Assembly (NCBI GenBank): GCA_015059285.1 | Contig: SVAS01000002.1 | Coordinates: 128,572 to 192,571, forward strand | Source: Bacillota bacterium | GTDB taxonomy: Bacteria > Bacillota_I > Bacilli_A > RF39 > UBA660 | Reading direction: 5' to 3' | Length of the DNA stretch: 64,000 nt | In this document: positions 62,707-64,000 of the stretch, one piece after another | Layout: each line of letters begins with the position of its first letter | Position numbering within the stretch: the first letter of the stretch is position 1 | The notes under the pieces: generated by a model | Database searches by the model: none | Told to the model about the DNA's origin: nothing | The model's input: only the letters and a program-made list of their open reading frames with translations | Position numbers and translations under genes: made by a program

Positions 62707-63366
62707 ATGGAAGCAAAAAATGCTAAAAAAAGTAATAGTAAAAAACAAACAACAAATAAAAAAACGCAAGTTAAAAAAGTTGTAAGTGAAGAACCAAAGA
62801 AAAATTCAAAAAAAGAAGTTAAGGTAATTACAAAAAAAACAGAACCAAAAACAACTAAGACTGTAGTTAAAGAAAAAATAAATGATGGTCGTGTAACTAG
62901 TAATGAGGTTACAAACTTAATTAAAATAATTTTAGCAGTAACAGTAATTTTCTTGATATTTTATGGTATAACTACATTAGTAACAAAAAACAAGAAAACT
63001 GAACAATTAAATACTGGTGATGTAGTTATTCAATATGATGAAATATTACTTGGTAATTTATTAGAACAACCAAAATCAGAATATTATGTATTGGTAACAG
63101 AAGAAGATGATCAATATAAAGATACTTATTCTACTTATTTGAATACATATAAGACAAAAGAAAATGCTATTAGAGTATATAGTGCTAATTTAGATAGTGG
63201 TTTCAATAGTGCTTATTTATCAGAAACTAGTAATACAAATATTAATGATATTAAAGATTTAAAATTATCTACTTCAACACTATTAAAAGTAAGTGGCAAA
63301 AAAGTAGTGTCTGCTTATGAAGGTAATTTTAAAATTATAGAACATTTAAAAACTTTAATAAAATAA
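62707..63366 (+). CDS. Membrane protein with Lys-rich cytoplasmic N-terminus and thioredoxin-like outer domain
   Basis: 219 residues. The first ~60 are very basic and repetitive (KKSNSKKQTTNKKTQ), then a membrane segment (about 75-97), then a ~120-residue outer domain with thioredoxin-like strand order (YYVLVTEEDDQYKDTYSTYL, AIRVYSANLDSG, STLLKVSGKKVVSAYEG) but no cysteines. It resembles the fold of the 52129-52638 protein. The basic tail may bind nucleic acid or acidic lipids. Start follows GGGTGATATAA. Confidence 0.6.
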   Translation: MEAKNAKKSNSKKQTTNKKTQVKKVVSEEPKKNSKKEVKVITKKTEPKTTKTVVKEKINDGRVTSNEVTNLIKIILAVTVIFLIFYGITTLVTKNKKTEQLNTGDVVIQYDEILLGNLLEQPKSEYYVLVTEEDDQYKDTYSTYLNTYKTKENAIRVYSANLDSGFNSAYLSETSNTNINDIKDLKLSTSTLLKVSGKKVVSAYEGNFKIIEHLKTLIK

Positions 63367-63388
63367 TCGCTTTGGCGATTTTTTTTGT
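63365..63388 (+). terminator. Terminator after the Lys-rich membrane protein gene
   Basis: AATCGC (63365-63370), loop TTTG, GCGATT (63375-63380), then eight T. Confidence 0.8.
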
Positions 63389-63471
63389 CAATAAGTGTAC
63401 ATCTTATATATATAAGGAAAAATAGATAGAATAAAATTTTAAAATATGGTATATTATTAAAAGGTGATAAT

Positions 63472-64000
63472 ATGGAAAATAGTAAGCAAAAAAAGACACC
63501 TACATTTAAAACAGCAGAGGTAGTAACTTTAGTTATTATAACTTGTATAGTTAGTTTGATAATGGGAATTATAATAAGCAAACCCGATAAGACTAAAGAT
63601 TATAAGTTAGTAGCTGCAGATGAAGAAATACAAGAGTTTATAGAACAATATAATTATATTATAGATAATTATTATGGAGAAGTGAATAAAAAAGAACTAT
63701 TAAAAGCAGCATTAGAAGGGATGATTAATGCTCTTGGGGATCCATATTCTAGTTATCTTGATGAAACAACATCTTCAAATTTTAATACTACTTTAAATGG
63801 TAGCTATGAAGGTATTGGTGTAGAGATTGTTAATGATTCTAATAATAATATTATTGTTGCTAAAGTTTTTGAAAACACTCCAGCTAGTAAAGCAGGGATT
63901 AAATCATTAGACGTTATCATTGGTATTAATGATAAAGATATTAATGGGATGACAACTACAGAATTTATTGAATATGTAAAAAAAATTACTTCTTCCACTT
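63472..64000 (+). CDS. S41-family carboxyl-terminal processing peptidase, 5' part (CtpA-like)
   Basis: The frame runs open off the window end; 176 residues are visible. An N-terminal membrane segment (about 16-37) precedes the S41 N-terminal helical region (YNYIIDNYYGEVNKKELLKA, MINALGDPYSSYLD) and the PDZ domain (YEGIGVEIV, KVFENTPASKAGIKSLDVI). The Ser-Lys catalytic part lies beyond 64000. These exported proteases trim surface proteins and, in spore formers, can act in signalling (SpoIVB/CtpB type). Start follows AAGGTGATAAT. Confidence 0.88.
   Translation, partial: MENSKQKKTPTFKTAEVVTLVIITCIVSLIMGIIISKPDKTKDYKLVAADEEIQEFIEQYNYIIDNYYGEVNKKELLKAALEGMINALGDPYSSYLDETTSSNFNTTLNGSYEGIGVEIVNDSNNNIIVAKVFENTPASKAGIKSLDVIIGINDKDINGMTTTEFIEYVKKITSST

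Overview
The window is a very AT-rich bacterial chromosome segment using the standard bacterial code: Trp is TGG and TGA is a working stop (for example at 1405-1407). Gene content and order point to a Bacilli-type Firmicute: rpmE, a DUF1146 gene, spoIID-spoIIQ-spoIIID-mbl in the Bacillus subtilis order, scpA-scpB, cdaA-cdaR, and a CotY/CotZ-type spore coat protein. Small genes, tight packing and strong AT bias resemble uncultured gut Bacilli related to the ancestry of Mollicutes. That placement is inference; no rRNA gene is present to test it.

Layout. 1-6.4 kb: L31 end, alanine racemase, RpiB, DUF1146, the SpoIID/SpoIIQ/SpoIIID/Mbl block and an rRNA uracil methyltransferase. 6.4-13.5 kb: mostly envelope proteins (polysaccharide deacetylase, a DUF5011-SGNH surface hydrolase, a DUF4358-like lipoprotein, a DUF4015 glycosidase-like protein) plus CinA-type amidohydrolase and unknown membrane proteins. 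13.5-15.5 kb: RNHCP protein, ScpA/ScpB, tRNA-Leu(CAA) and tRNA-His(GTG). 15.5-28.2 kb: FAD/Rieske oxidoreductase, a transposase-like HTH orphan, a DtxR/MntR regulator divergent from feoAB over a candidate operator, a Ca2+ P-type ATPase, a DUF368 transporter, a second DUF5011-SGNH protein, cardiolipin synthase and the CotZ-like gene. 28.5-30.5 kb: LysM protein, thioredoxin-like lipoprotein and a one-ring Clp-type AAA+ protein.

30.6-52.0 kb is the main discovery candidate: a single 21-kb, 11-gene transcription unit built around an F1-type ATPase. Its core keeps the ATP synthase order c, b-delta, alpha, gamma, beta, epsilon, and the alpha and beta nucleotide-site residues are intact. However, no subunit a is recognisable, the c-like protein has Thr where the ion-carrying Glu should be, b and delta are fused, and epsilon lacks its C-terminal helices. 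Four membrane-anchored exported proteins (1739, 464, 236 and 2908 residues) flank the core and appear to share one membrane-proximal module; the largest carries FN3-like, jelly-roll-like and GLUG/M26-type repeats. This looks like a rotary ATPase repurposed to drive a cell-surface machine, related in concept to the mollicute F1-like-X0 ATPases (MIB-MIP-associated type 2 and the gliding-associated type 3), but with Fo remnants still visible.

52.1-56.3 kb returns to ordinary genes: Cys-less thioredoxin-like protein, TrmL, an acidic membrane protein, CdaA/CdaR and DUF378. 56.4-62.6 kb is a lipoprotein gene split by a 5.2-kb element with a large serine recombinase. The attL and attR sequences are clear enough to rebuild attB and attP, and exact excision at a central GT would rejoin the gene in frame. 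The element also carries two XRE regulators, small membrane proteins, three ~80-bp iteron-like repeats, a RepA-like AAA ATPase with an overlapping winged-helix gene, and a 34-codon gene. The window ends inside an S41 (CtpA-like) peptidase.
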